Numbered from the stretch's first letter, positions 16,357 to 23,619 are shown. The stretch: DNA of 64,000 nucleotides from Candidatus Calditenuis fumarioli (GCA_030059665.1 JANVYR010000001.1:241184-305183), one strand, 5' to 3'. Notes: a model not told the origin generated them from the letters alone. A program made the numbers and translations.

Positions 16357-17574
16357 GTGCAGCCCGCCAGGCGCGTCGAGCTCCAGAGGGGCCAGACGCT
16401 GCTGATGAAGGGCCCTGCTTCGGCGAGGTGCGTGGCCGGTAGCGTGGACGTCTTCGGGTACAGGCCCACGTCCCGGGAGCTGATGGTGGCGAGGCCCTGG
16501 AAGACGCTGCCGATCCACGCGCTCGAGGACTCGGTGCTCGAGGTCAGTGCCGGACCGGGGAGCTCGACGGAGCTGCTGGACTTCGACGCGATCCCCAGGG
16601 AGTGGAGGGAGCTGCCGGAGAAACTCGGTAAAGAGTTCAGGGTCGCGTTCCTCGGCCGGGTCGACTCGGGCAAGACCTCGTTCCTCCTGCTCTCCCTGAA
16701 CAGCAGGGTTGGAGAGGGTCCGGTGACGGTGGTAGATCTGGACGTCGGCCAGCCGGAGCTCTGCCCTCCCACGACCTTCGCCGTGGCAGAGGCGCGCGCA
16801 CCCACCTACAGGCTCTCCTCCGTGAACGCGGCTGCCGTGTACCCCTTCGGGTTCACCTCGCCCTCCTACGCGATCTCGCGGTCCGTGGAGCTGATCAGGA
16901 GGCACATGGGCCGCCTCGCGGAGTCGGAAAGGGTCCTGCTGAACCTGGACGGGTGGGTGGACGGTGAGGAGGCCCTACACCACAAGGCCTCCATCGTCAG
17001 GGCCCTGAGGCCGACCGACGTGGTCGCGATCGAGGCAGAGGTGTCCGGGGAGCTGCGGGAGGCCTGCGACGAGGTCGGCGCGGAGGTCCACCGGGTCGAG
17101 CGTCCCCCAACGGTCCCCAGGAGGGACAAGGAGGAGAGGAAGCGGGCAAGGGAGATGGGCTACGCGTCGGCGTTGAGGGGTGCCTCGCTGCGCCAGACGG
17201 TCAAGTCCTGGGTGACTTACTACCCGGTCAACTCGGACGACCCCATCCGCGATCCCGAGCTGTACCTGCTTGAGGTGATGAAGGACATCGAGACGAGGAG
17301 CCTGGACATCGGTCTGGACCTGCCGGAGGATTACGGAACCGAGCCTGACCTCGGCAGAGCAGGTGCGGGCCTGCTTTCGTACGTGACCGACGAGGAGGGG
17401 AAGGTCCTGGGGCTGGCGCTGCTGGTGGGGTTCTCCAGGGAGAGGAACCTGGTGAGGCTGCTCACCAACCACCAGGGACCGATCCGGCACCTCAGGCTGG
17501 GGGCCGTGGTCCTCTCGCAGGGGTTCGAGGAGCTCTGCGTCGTGAGCCCGCCGGCTCTCAGGACCGGGAGCTGA
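16357..17574 (+). CDS. Clp1/Grc3-like polynucleotide 5'-hydroxyl kinase
   Basis: 405 residues. After an N-terminal beta-rich domain (residues 1-90) comes a P-loop, FLGRVDSGKTSFLL near 98-111, and a Walker B-like VVDLDVGQPELCPP near 127-140. The DxGQ signature and LNLDGWV (Clp1 'lid' region) identify the Clp1/Grc3 family, which phosphorylates 5'-OH ends of RNA during tRNA or other RNA processing. GTG at 16357 is the start. The gene ends in a 17-bp convergent overlap with the JAMM gene. Substrate (RNA versus DNA) is not visible. Confidence 0.85.
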   Translation: MQPARRVELQRGQTLLMKGPASARCVAGSVDVFGYRPTSRELMVARPWKTLPIHALEDSVLEVSAGPGSSTELLDFDAIPREWRELPEKLGKEFRVAFLGRVDSGKTSFLLLSLNSRVGEGPVTVVDLDVGQPELCPPTTFAVAEARAPTYRLSSVNAAAVYPFGFTSPSYAISRSVELIRRHMGRLAESERVLLNLDGWVDGEEALHHKASIVRALRPTDVVAIEAEVSGELREACDEVGAEVHRVERPPTVPRRDKEERKRAREMGYASALRGASLRQTVKSWVTYYPVNSDDPIRDPELYLLEVMKDIETRSLDIGLDLPEDYGTEPDLGRAGAGLLSYVTDEEGKVLGLALLVGFSRERNLVRLLTNHQGPIRHLRLGAVVLSQGFEELCVVSPPALRTGS

Positions 17575-18016
17575 GACCGGTGCCCTCCTCCACTATCTCC
17601 ATCGGCTCCTGCTCGAACCTCCGCAGGACTCCGTCCAGCCTCCAGGCGGCAATACCCCTCACCTCATTCCCCGAGACGGAGGCGATCACGTAGGTGAACC
17701 CAGGGAAAGCGTGCTCCAGGTCGTAGGCGCTCGGTATCGCCGGGTAGTCCGGGTGGCTGTGGAAGACGCCGATGACGATCCGGCCCCTCTGGGCCTCCTC
17801 CCTCTCCACCGCCATGTACTCAAGGGGGTCTATCGAGTACCTCGTCCGGCGGGTTCCGTTGAAGGCGTTCCTCATGGGCACCACCCGCTCCACCACCCTC
17901 ACGCCGTCGACGACCCTCCCCACCAGCAGCCCGCACCCCTCCTCTGGGTATGCCCTGATCAGGTGGTTCAGCATCTCGTCGAGGAGGCGTCTCGGGATCC
18001 GGATCATCCGGTTCAC
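17558..18016 (-). CDS. JAMM/MPN+ metalloprotease
   Basis: 152 residues. The JAMM zinc site is complete: Glu26 (YPEEGCGLLVG), His86 and His88 (HSHPDYP), Ser96 and Asp99 (PSAYD). This fits an active JAB1/MPN/Mov34 isopeptidase rather than an inactive MPN- scaffold. In archaea such proteins remove ubiquitin-like SAMP modifiers, or process ThiS/MoaD-like sulfur carriers. GTG 18016 and ATG 18007 are alternative starts; a minus-strand ATTTATAG box at 18033-18040 fits either. A small RING/PHD-like protein is encoded 5 kb away, which makes a ubiquitin-like system worth testing. Confidence 0.9.
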   Translation of the reverse strand: MNRMIRIPRRLLDEMLNHLIRAYPEEGCGLLVGRVVDGVRVVERVVPMRNAFNGTRRTRYSIDPLEYMAVEREEAQRGRIVIGVFHSHPDYPAIPSAYDLEHAFPGFTYVIASVSGNEVRGIAAWRLDGVLRRFEQEPMEIVEEGTGLSSRS

Positions 18017-18032
18017 AGCCCTCCTGCGGTTT

Positions 18033-18040
18033 CTATAAAT
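18033..18040 (-). promoter_or_regulatory. TATA box for JAMM protease gene
   Basis: ATTTATAG on the minus strand, 20-30 nt before the two candidate start codons of the JAMM gene. Confidence 0.5.
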
Positions 18041-18097
18041 CTTGACCGAGGAGGCACACCGGTTCCTGGGAAGCCACAGCGACGCCCTTCAACCAAA

Positions 18098-18105
18098 CTT
18101 TATAG
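18098..18105 (+). promoter_or_regulatory. TATA box for the tatA operon
   Basis: CTTTATAG, centred about 33 nt before ATG 18134. The hairpin-forming repeat at 18110-18128 lies between it and the start codon. Confidence 0.6.
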
Positions 18106-18109
18106 CCCA

Positions 18110-18128
18110 CAACTCACCTCGTGAGTTG
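18110..18128 (+). promoter_or_regulatory. Perfect inverted repeat in the tatA leader
   Basis: CAACTCAC, a three-base spacer CTC, then GTGAGTTG form 8-bp perfect arms between the TATA box and the tatA ATG. The right arm includes GTGAG, which could act as a weak ribosome site. It could be a DNA operator near the transcription start or an RNA hairpin limiting translation; the sequence alone cannot separate these. Confidence 0.5.
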
Positions 18129-18133
18129 GGATC

Positions 18134-18427
18134 ATGATACAGGGTCTCGAGTGGGTCATCGTCCTCGTCGTGGTACTGGTGCTGTTCCTCTGGGGTCCCG
18201 AGAAGCTGCCCAAACTGGCTAGGGCCGTGGGGCAGGCCAAGAGGGAGTTCGAGAAGGCGAGCAGGGAGGTCCAGGAGGAGCTGACGAGACCGTCCGCTGA
18301 AACCTCTCGGGCCGGTGGTTCCAACGATATAATCCAGATCGCGAGGTCCCTCGGGATCGAGACCGAGGGGAAGACCAGGGAGCAGATAGCCGACGAGATC
18401 GCTGCCAAGCTGAAGAAGGCAACGTAG
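18134..18427 (+). CDS. tatA: Twin-arginine translocase subunit TatA
   Basis: 97 residues. An N-terminal transmembrane helix (about 5-20) runs into WGPEKLPKLARAVGQAKREFEKA, matching the TatA/E hinge (FGP becomes WGP) and amphipathic helix. A flexible segment follows, then a C-terminal helical block starting NDIIQIARSLGIETEGK. TatA polymerises to move folded proteins across the membrane; the Rieske protein at 10396 is an obvious client. TatC is not in the window. It is followed 3 nt later by a second TatA-like gene with the same C-terminal block, so the two form an operon. Confidence 0.92.
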   Translation: MIQGLEWVIVLVVVLVLFLWGPEKLPKLARAVGQAKREFEKASREVQEELTRPSAETSRAGGSNDIIQIARSLGIETEGKTREQIADEIAAKLKKAT

Positions 18428-18430
18428 GCC

Positions 18431-18682
18431 ATGCTCTCTCCGCTCGAGCTAGTGTTCATCGTGGCCGTCATCGCGTTCCTTTGGGTGCTGCTGAAGCCAG
18501 ACGTCATCGTGAAGTGGGCCCGCGGTCTGGGGAGGCTAGCGGGTGAGGTGAGGAGGGGCCAGGAGGAGGACGACCTCATCCGGGTCGCAAGGGAGCTGGG
18601 GATCGAGACGGAGGGCAAGGAAAGAGGGGAGATCCTCGAGGAAGTGGAGAGGAGGCTCAGGTCCAGCTCTAAAGGGGCCTGA
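18431..18682 (+). CDS. TatA/TatB-like paralogue
   Basis: 83 residues. It has a transmembrane helix (LELVFIVAVIAFLWVLL), a short break, and an amphipathic helix (VKWARGLGRLAGEVRRGQEE). The usual Gly-Pro hinge is replaced by LLKPDVI: the proline is kept but the glycine is missing. The C-terminus, DDLIRVARELGIETEGKERG, is clearly homologous to the tatA product just upstream, proving a duplication. It could serve as a TatB-like partner or a specialised TatA. The stop is followed by a T-poor region and then the convergent Lys-rich gene. Confidence 0.8.
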   Translation: MLSPLELVFIVAVIAFLWVLLKPDVIVKWARGLGRLAGEVRRGQEEDDLIRVARELGIETEGKERGEILEEVERRLRSSSKGA

Positions 18683-18724
18683 AAGGAAAAAATCCGAACG
18701 GGTGTTTTGGCCGTTCTCCTCAGC

Positions 18725-18910
18725 TCAGCCGGTCGGCGTCGGCGGCTTCTCGGCAGGTGCCTTCTCCGCTGGCGGCTTCTCTGCCTTGGCGACCTTCTTG
18801 GCAGCCTTCTTCACCGCTCTCTTGGCGCCCTTCGCAGCCTTCTTGGCTCCCTTCTTAGCAGCCCTTCCCATCTTCTTCCCACCCTTCTTCGCAGACTTCT
18901 TGGCGGGCAT
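18725..18910 (-). CDS. Lysine/alanine-rich histone H1-like basic protein
   Basis: 61 residues, 20 of them lysine, with repeated AKK/AAKK units (residues 3-43) and a Pro/Glu tail with two AEK(A)P repeats. Composition and periodicity match the C-terminal tail of histone H1 and bacterial HC1/AlgP-like DNA-condensing proteins. Binding to DNA or RNA by charge is expected. It has no globular domain. ATG 18910 follows GGTGA, a good ribosome site, and a minus-strand AATAAATC box about 18 nt further up. The composition could reflect simple repetitive coding, but start, promoter and clean end argue for a real gene. Confidence 0.75.
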   Translation of the reverse strand: MPAKKSAKKGGKKMGRAAKKGAKKAAKGAKRAVKKAAKKVAKAEKPPAEKAPAEKPPTPTG

Positions 18911-18924
18911 CGTTCACCACTCAC

Positions 18925-18951
18925 GATTTATTGTAAAACATTGGTATAAGA
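18925..18951. promoter_or_regulatory. Divergent promoter, H1-like gene and mocA-like gene
   Basis: The plus strand reads GATTTATT at 18925-18932 (AATAAATC for the minus-strand gene) and GTATAAGA at 18944-18951, centred about 33 nt before the mocA-like ATG at 18980. This AT-rich 70-bp gap appears to serve both genes. Confidence 0.5.
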
Positions 18952-18979
18952 ATCTTCTGCAACGCGCGGTGAATGTGGA

Positions 18980-19585
18980 ATGAGGTTCGGTGTGCTGGTG
19001 CTGGCAGCTGGGGGATCCACCAGGATGAGGGGCAGGTTCAAGCTGCTGGAGGACCTCGGGGGCAGGCCGGTGGTCAGGTGGGCAGTGGAGGCGGCGATGG
19101 GTTCAGGCTGCAGGCCCGTGATGGTCGTGCTCGGAGCCAGGGCGGAGGAGGTGAGGAGGGTGCTTCCTGAAACGGTCGAGGTCGTGGTGAACGAGGCCTG
19201 GCGTGAGGGGATGTCCAGCAGCATCAGGGCCGGCGTGGGATCGCTGCCTCCTGGAACCGGTGGGGTCGTGATTTGCCTCGGTGACATGCCCTTCGTCACG
19301 CCGGGGACCATCGATCGACTGGCTTCGGCCGCAGCCGAGCACGGGATAGCCTACTGCAGGTCGGGCGAAGAGGTGAGGAGCCCATCCGCGTTCAGGTCCG
19401 AGTTCTTCGGAGATCTCCTCCGGCTGAGGGGTGACGCGGGCGCCAAGGACGTGATCAGGCGGAACCCCAGCAGGGCGGTTGGTGTCGATGTGGACCCGGT
19501 GGAGCTGCTGGACGTAGACACCGAGGAGGAGCTTGAGGCCGCAAGGAGGATAGCACAGGAAAGGGGACTGGGGTGGAAAAGATAG
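18980..19585 (+). CDS. mocA: Molybdenum cofactor cytidylyltransferase (MocA-like NTP transferase)
   Basis: 201 residues of the MobA/MocA nucleotidyltransferase family. LVLAAGGSTRMRGRFKLLEDLGG is split by the family signature LAAGxSxRM and a downstream lysine (KLL) that contacts the nucleotide; CLGDMPFV near residue 98 holds the metal-binding aspartate. MocA attaches CMP to molybdopterin, giving the cytosine-dinucleotide cofactor used by xanthine-dehydrogenase-type enzymes, so it would mature the two hydroxylases at 1-8944. A MobA (GMP) or other sugar-nucleotide activity is possible but less likely. It stands alone between a basic protein gene and a convergent membrane protein gene. Confidence 0.8.
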   Translation: MRFGVLVLAAGGSTRMRGRFKLLEDLGGRPVVRWAVEAAMGSGCRPVMVVLGARAEEVRRVLPETVEVVVNEAWREGMSSSIRAGVGSLPPGTGGVVICLGDMPFVTPGTIDRLASAAAEHGIAYCRSGEEVRSPSAFRSEFFGDLLRLRGDAGAKDVIRRNPSRAVGVDVDPVELLDVDTEEELEAARRIAQERGLGWKR

Positions 19586-19624
19586 CCCAAAAAAGGTATG
19601 GTGGTCCCAGGATGCTGACGGTCG

Positions 19625-20191
19625 TCAGGTCTTCCTGCGCCAGGCGAGGACGTACCCGAGTCCGCCGGCCAGCACGCCGATCCCCAGTATGATGATGAAC
19701 ACCGCTATCCAGAGCGGGTAGCCTCCGGGGATGGAGTAGAAGACTTTCTCGTGGACCTCCTGAACCGTCCACCCCTTGCCTCCGACCGCGGGCGGCAGCA
19801 TGGCGGCCCCTGCCAGGTACCCTCCGATCATCATCAGCCAGGTAGCTCCTATGACGCCTACGTTCATGAAGATCAGGTGTATCCATGCCAGCAGGTTGAG
19901 CGAGCCGGAGTAGGGCTTACCCAGGGTCACCTCGATGTGGTGGTAGAACAGCGCGGTCACCGCAACGCCGATGACGCCGACGATCAGGTAGGTGACGTAC
20001 CCGACCGTGAACCAGGTCCCTGCGCTGCCACCCGCGATGACCCTCGAGACCTCTGGCTTCAGCCACGCGAACTGACCTAGGACGAAGTAGGCCGTGAGGA
20101 TCAGCGCCAGCGCCCCCTGCACGATCGCCGCAGCGATGAACCGGTTAGCCCAGGTGGAGACGCGACCGGACATACCCATCACCCGCACCAT
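19625..20191 (-). CDS. Four-helix membrane protein, possible haem-binding subunit
   Basis: About 188 residues with four strongly hydrophobic helices: FIAAAIVQGALALILTAYF, a second ending in FYHHIE, a third with AWIHLIFMNVGVIGATWLMM, and a C-terminal one followed by AWRRKT. The histidines at helix ends (HH, WIH) are placed as in b-type cytochromes or small oxidase-related subunits, but I do not recognise the family with certainty. The minus-strand TATA-like ATAACTAAATAC (20208-20219) is too close to ATG 20203; ATG 20191 fits a leaderless start better. An 8-bp palindrome CACCGGTG lies at 20220-20227. Confidence 0.6.
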   Translation of the reverse strand: MVRVMGMSGRVSTWANRFIAAAIVQGALALILTAYFVLGQFAWLKPEVSRVIAGGSAGTWFTVGYVTYLIVGVIGVAVTALFYHHIEVTLGKPYSGSLNLLAWIHLIFMNVGVIGATWLMMIGGYLAGAAMLPPAVGGKGWTVQEVHEKVFYSIPGGYPLWIAVFIIILGIGVLAGGLGYVLAWRRKT

Positions 20192-20266
20192 TTGATATGC
20201 CATCCCCGTATTTAGTTATCACCGGTGCAGAAAATTGTAACCAAATGTGCGCAAATTTGTAAAGCG

Positions 20267-20584
20267 TTAGCCGCCGCCGAAGAGGAGCCCCATCCCCGAG
20301 AGGGAGCGCTCGTCCTCCTCCTTCAGGGCTTTGACGACCTCCTCGAGCTCGGCCCCTGTCACCACGCGGCCGTCCTCGCCGACCAGCTCCTTGGCCCTGG
20401 TCTCCTGCTCCTCGGTCCCCATCACCCGTATGTAGTAGCCCTCCCTTCCGGTAAGCAGCTTGGCGTCCCGAGAGATCACGCTCGCCCTCGAAGCTAGGTC
20501 GTCGGAGAGTATCCTCGAAAGGACCTTGTCGTGCTTCTCCCCCGGAACCCAGATCACCAGCACACCACGATCTGAGGATCGCAC
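20267..20584 (-). CDS. Conserved hypothetical protein downstream of argG
   Basis: 105 residues, not recognised. It reads as a small alpha/beta protein: strands RGVLVIWVPG and GYYIRVMGT, and a charged C-terminal helix (LEEVVKALKEEDER) ending in a Gly-rich tail. GTG at 20584 is the start. It follows argG on the same strand after a 43-nt gap, so it may be co-transcribed with it. Codon use matches its neighbours, supporting a true gene. Confidence 0.6.
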   Translation of the reverse strand: MRSSDRGVLVIWVPGEKHDKVLSRILSDDLASRASVISRDAKLLTGREGYYIRVMGTEEQETRAKELVGEDGRVVTGAELEEVVKALKEEDERSLSGMGLLFGGG

Positions 20585-20627
20585 CTAAAGTGGGTTCGGC
20601 TCTTCGATCGCGAGCGCTGGAACCCCC

Positions 20628-21815
20628 TCACCTGACGCCCCTCCTGGCCCTGTTCAGGATCCTCGTCTCGAGGGACCAGAGCCTGGAGAAGGCCTCGCCG
20701 GCGCGCTGGTCGAAGGTGCTCATGCCGGAGTAGGTGATCAGCTCCTCCGAGTAGGCCGAGAACCCGCTCCTCCTCCCCATCACCCTGAGAGACCCCTTCT
20801 CGAGCCTGAGCCTGACCTCTCCCGTGACCACCTTCTGCGTCTCCTCGATGAAGGCGTCGAGCGCCCTCCTGAGCGGGTCGTGCCAGAGGCCCGCGTAGGC
20901 GAGCCAGGTCCACTCCTCCTCGACCGCCCTCTTGAAGGCCAGGGTCCTCCTCCCCAGCACCAGCTTCTCGAGGTCCCTGTGGGCCCGGATCAGGACGGTC
21001 GCCGCGGGCGCCTCGTAGACCTCCCTCGACTTAAGCCCGATCACCCTGTCCTCGATGTGGTCAATCAGGCCGATGCCGTGTCTCCCAGCGCGGAAGTTCA
21101 GGTGGGTGATCATCGCCTCCAGGGGCATCCTCTCGCCGTTGACGGAGACAGGCGCACCTCTTTCGAACTCCACCGTGATCTCCTCGCCCTCGGGCCACTC
21201 GGACGGAGGCCTCAGGAACTTGAAGGCGTCCCAGTCGACGGGGTGCCACGGGTCCTCGAGGTCGCCCGCCTCGATGGACCTACCCCAGAGGTTCTCGTCG
21301 ATGCTGTACTTGCTCTTCTTGAGGTCCAGCTTGAGCCCCCTCGACCTGGCGTACTCGATCTCCTGGTCCCTGCTCATACCCCACTCCCTCACCGGCGCTA
21401 TCACCCTCATCTCCGGCACGAGGACGGAGAAGGTAGCGTCGAACCTCAGCTGGTCGTTCCCCTTCCCGGTGCAACCGTGTGCCACCGCATCGCACCCCTC
21501 CTTCTTGGCGACCCTGGCAACCTCCTCCGCGATCAGGTACCTGCTGAGGGCGGTCGAGACCGGGTACTCACCCTCGTAGAGCGCGTTCGCCTTGATGGCA
21601 GGCTTCACGAACTCCTCCGCGAACCTGGACTTCCCGTCGATGAGGTAGTGCTTGACCGCACCGGCATCGTAGGCCCTCCGCTCGACCTCCTCGAAGTCCT
21701 CGGGCTGGCCGACGTCGACCGTCACGGTGATGACCTCGGCGTTGTACTTCTCCTGGAGCCACTTGATCGAGACCGTGGTGTCAAGGCCGCCGCTGTAGGC
21801 GAGTGCTACCCGCAC
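20628..21815 (-). CDS. argG: Argininosuccinate synthase
   Basis: 395 residues, normal length. It joins citrulline and aspartate using ATP. The N-terminal PP-loop ALAYSGGLDTTVS (residues 3-15), AHGCTGKGNDQLRF in the citrulline/aspartate site, and the KKSKYSIDENLWG segment are diagnostic. argH is not adjacent. The knotted carbamoyltransferase at 4118-5137 is the only possible citrulline-forming enzyme seen in the window. Upstream the gene faces a frameshifted phosphoesterase gene on the same strand across 48 nt. Confidence 0.95.
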   Translation of the reverse strand: MRVALAYSGGLDTTVSIKWLQEKYNAEVITVTVDVGQPEDFEEVERRAYDAGAVKHYLIDGKSRFAEEFVKPAIKANALYEGEYPVSTALSRYLIAEEVARVAKKEGCDAVAHGCTGKGNDQLRFDATFSVLVPEMRVIAPVREWGMSRDQEIEYARSRGLKLDLKKSKYSIDENLWGRSIEAGDLEDPWHPVDWDAFKFLRPPSEWPEGEEITVEFERGAPVSVNGERMPLEAMITHLNFRAGRHGIGLIDHIEDRVIGLKSREVYEAPAATVLIRAHRDLEKLVLGRRTLAFKRAVEEEWTWLAYAGLWHDPLRRALDAFIEETQKVVTGEVRLRLEKGSLRVMGRRSGFSAYSEELITYSGMSTFDQRAGEAFSRLWSLETRILNRARRGVR

Positions 21816-21863
21816 ACCGACACGCCCCGGTCCACGCTAATAGACCCTATCCCGCCAGGCCCC

Positions 21864-22371
21864 TCAGACCTCGACTACCTCAGCCTCCATCCTATCGAGG
21901 TCCAGGACCGCGAAGGTCGACCTGCCGGTCAGGGCTCCGTAGACCTCTCCCGGGTTCAGAACGAGCGTCTGCCCGACGCGCCGGAGGTCAATTCTGTGCG
22001 TGTGGCCGTAGAGAACCGCGTCCCACCTGTCCGAGACCGCGAGGGCCTCCACTACCCTGACGAGCGTGTCCGCCGAGCCGAAGCCCGTGGACCAGCAGCC
22101 TCCTCCCTCCCAGCTCCAGCTCGTGGGGCCAGTGCGCCAGCTCGATCCCGGACCTCGACGCGACCGAATGAAGCATCAGCGGGTCTCCGTCGTTGTTGCC
22201 GAGGACGGCCACGACCCTCGGGGCAGCACCGGAGAGCTCGCGCAACGTGAACGGGCTAGTGAAGTCTCCGAGGTGGACAACGGCCTCAACGCCCCTCTCC
22301 CTGGCGAGCGAGAGGGCCGACCTCAGCTTGACGAGGTTGTCGTGGGTGTCCGAGAGGACGGCGACCTTCAC
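21864..22371 (-). pseudogene. YfcE/MJ0936-type phosphodiesterase, split by a frameshift
   Basis: The minus strand encodes KVAVLSDTHDNLVKL, LGDFTSP, VLGNNDGD and RRLLVHG in one frame (from GTG 22371). The expected continuation, FGSADTLVRVVEALAVSDRW then LYGHTHRIDL and LNPGEVYGA, appears in another frame. Removing one C from the plus-strand CCC at 22084-22086 restores a continuous protein of about 168 residues with all five metallophosphoesterase motifs. This is either a real single-base frameshift in a recently disrupted gene or a sequencing/assembly error in a short G run. The family acts on phosphodiesters; its cellular substrate is unknown. Confidence 0.85.
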
Positions 22372-22411
22372 GCGTTGCCTTGCCGTGCGCGGCCGGGAAA
22401 AACCTTGCCCC

Positions 22412-23011
22412 TCAGAGGGCCCGGACCAGCAGGTCCATCGCCAGCACCAAGAGCATCGTCGCAAGCCCGGCGGTCAGAAGCCTCTTCACGGCGAACACGG
22501 TCCTGAGGTGGAGGGCACGCTCCAGAGCAAGGCCTACCGTGACCAGCAATCCGAGCGAGACGGTCACCGAGGCGTAGGTACCGATCAGGGGGTCCGCGTT
22601 CAGCAGGAGCGAGAGCAAAAAGGGCATCGCGACGATTCCGACGCCGAATGCCGCAGAAAGGCCGTTTACGGTCCCCACGAGGACCGGTGCGCTCCGTGCG
22701 ACCCTCTGGTAGAGCGTCCCCTTGAGGTCTGCCAGGATGGCCTCCTCCAGCTTCCTGAGCCTGTGCTCCTGCTCGATCCTCTCCGCTATCCAGGCGCCCG
22801 TGAAGCCCGAGATGGCAGATCCGACGGCCACGGAGAGGACCGTCATCAGCGCCGCCTGGTAAGAGAAGGTCCCCGAGAGGAACATGCCCAGCACGAGGCC
22901 CGAGCCGACCATGATACCGTCGAAGAAGTTCATCACTGCGACCCGGCGGGCCACATCGGCCGCCTTCGCGATGCTCAGGACCTCCCTCGCCCTGCGGATC
23001 AGCTCCATCAC
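22412..23011 (-). CDS. VIT1/CCC1-like integral membrane protein
   Basis: 199 residues with five hydrophobic helices. The N-terminal pair contains VMNFFDGIMVGSGLVLGMFLSG, resembling the first helix pair (FDGxxxxxG) of VIT1/CCC1 transporters, followed by GSAISGFTGAWIAERIEQ and a cytoplasmic charged stretch (about 82-100) where family members hold their metal-binding helices. Members move iron or manganese; function of this archaeal branch is untested. The stop codon of the DUF211 gene overlaps the start of this one by 4 nt, a conserved pairing in archaea. Confidence 0.7.
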   Translation of the reverse strand: MMELIRRAREVLSIAKAADVARRVAVMNFFDGIMVGSGLVLGMFLSGTFSYQAALMTVLSVAVGSAISGFTGAWIAERIEQEHRLRKLEEAILADLKGTLYQRVARSAPVLVGTVNGLSAAFGVGIVAMPFLLSLLLNADPLIGTYASVTVSLGLLVTVGLALERALHLRTVFAVKRLLTAGLATMLLVLAMDLLVRAL

Positions 23012-23301
23012 TTCCGCTCCGGCCTCCTAACCTCGGCCACTACGGCGTCCACCGAGTGGACCACGCCTCCCAGATCGCGGATGGCCTGTGAGATCTCCTC
23101 CAGGTCCAGGTCCCTACCCTCGACGGTGACCTTGATCGTCTCCGTCTCGGCGTCCACCTCTACCACAGAGGAGTCCACCCGCTCGACGCCCCTCACCCTC
23201 GTCAGCTCCAGGGCGAACTCGACGACGCTCGGCTGGTGAGGCTTCAACACGTCCAGTACCAGACGGGTGATGTGGGCTTTCCCCTGCGGACCTTCGCCCA
23301 C
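23008..23301 (-). CDS. DUF211 family protein
   Basis: 97 residues. ITRLVLDVLKPHQPSVVEFA, the VEVDAETETIKVTVEG strand pair and LGGVVHSVDAVV match DUF211, a small ferredoxin-fold archaeal family that forms rings in known structures but has no assigned reaction. GTG 23301 follows GGTGAGGGTAAGG, a good ribosome site, and a minus-strand TTTAAT box lies about 40 nt upstream. It overlaps the VIT1/CCC1-like gene and may regulate or assist that carrier. Confidence 0.85.
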   Translation of the reverse strand: MGEGPQGKAHITRLVLDVLKPHQPSVVEFALELTRVRGVERVDSSVVEVDAETETIKVTVEGRDLDLEEISQAIRDLGGVVHSVDAVVAEVRRPERK

Positions 23302-23363
23302 CGCCTTACCCTCACCTGGGACGGAAAGGTGCGTCCAGCTATTAAAGCGCGTTGACCCGTTGA

Positions 23364-23371
23364 CTTATAAG
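23364..23371 (+). promoter_or_regulatory. TATA box for the small zinc-finger gene
   Basis: CTTATAAG, centred 36 nt before ATG 23404; GGGGAACGGG between them could serve as a weak ribosome site. Confidence 0.55.
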
Positions 23372-23403
23372 CTGAGAGCGCGGGGGGATTTCAGGGGAAC
23401 GGG

Positions 23404-23619
23404 ATGGTCAGGCTCTTCAGGACGCCGGTGGTGGTGGAGGGCAGGAAGGTCGGCGAGTGGTTCTGGGGGGTCACGTGCGACGCCTGCCTGGTCGAGATCG
23501 ATGCGGCCCACGAGGTGACCAGGTGCCCCCACTGCGGTGCCGTCTTCCACTCGTTCTGCTATAACGCCCTCCTCGCCAGCAAGGGCAAGTGCCCCAAGTG
23601 CAAGATGGATCTGGCGTAG
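23404..23619 (+). CDS. Small RING/PHD-like zinc-binding protein
   Basis: 71 residues. Eight zinc ligands are arranged as Cys25-Cys28, Cys41-Cys44, His49-Cys52, Cys63-Cys66. The C4HC3 order and spacing (CxxC-x12-CxxC-x4-H-x2-C-x10-CxxC) suggest a cross-brace RING/PHD-like finger and not two independent zinc ribbons. A short beta region (VRLFRTPVVVEGRKVGEWFWG) precedes it. RING-type small proteins act as E3 ligases in the ubiquitin-like system of Caldiarchaeum; whether this protein does so is inference. No E1, E2 or ubiquitin-like gene is in the window. Monocistronic from its own TATA box. Confidence 0.75.
   Translation: MVRLFRTPVVVEGRKVGEWFWGVTCDACLVEIDAAHEVTRCPHCGAVFHSFCYNALLASKGKCPKCKMDLA

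Noticed and set aside
15564-16805. 413-residue version of the PLD-like protein
   Set aside because: The upstream part is antisense to the Clp1-like gene; a signal anchor and TATA box define ATG 16262.
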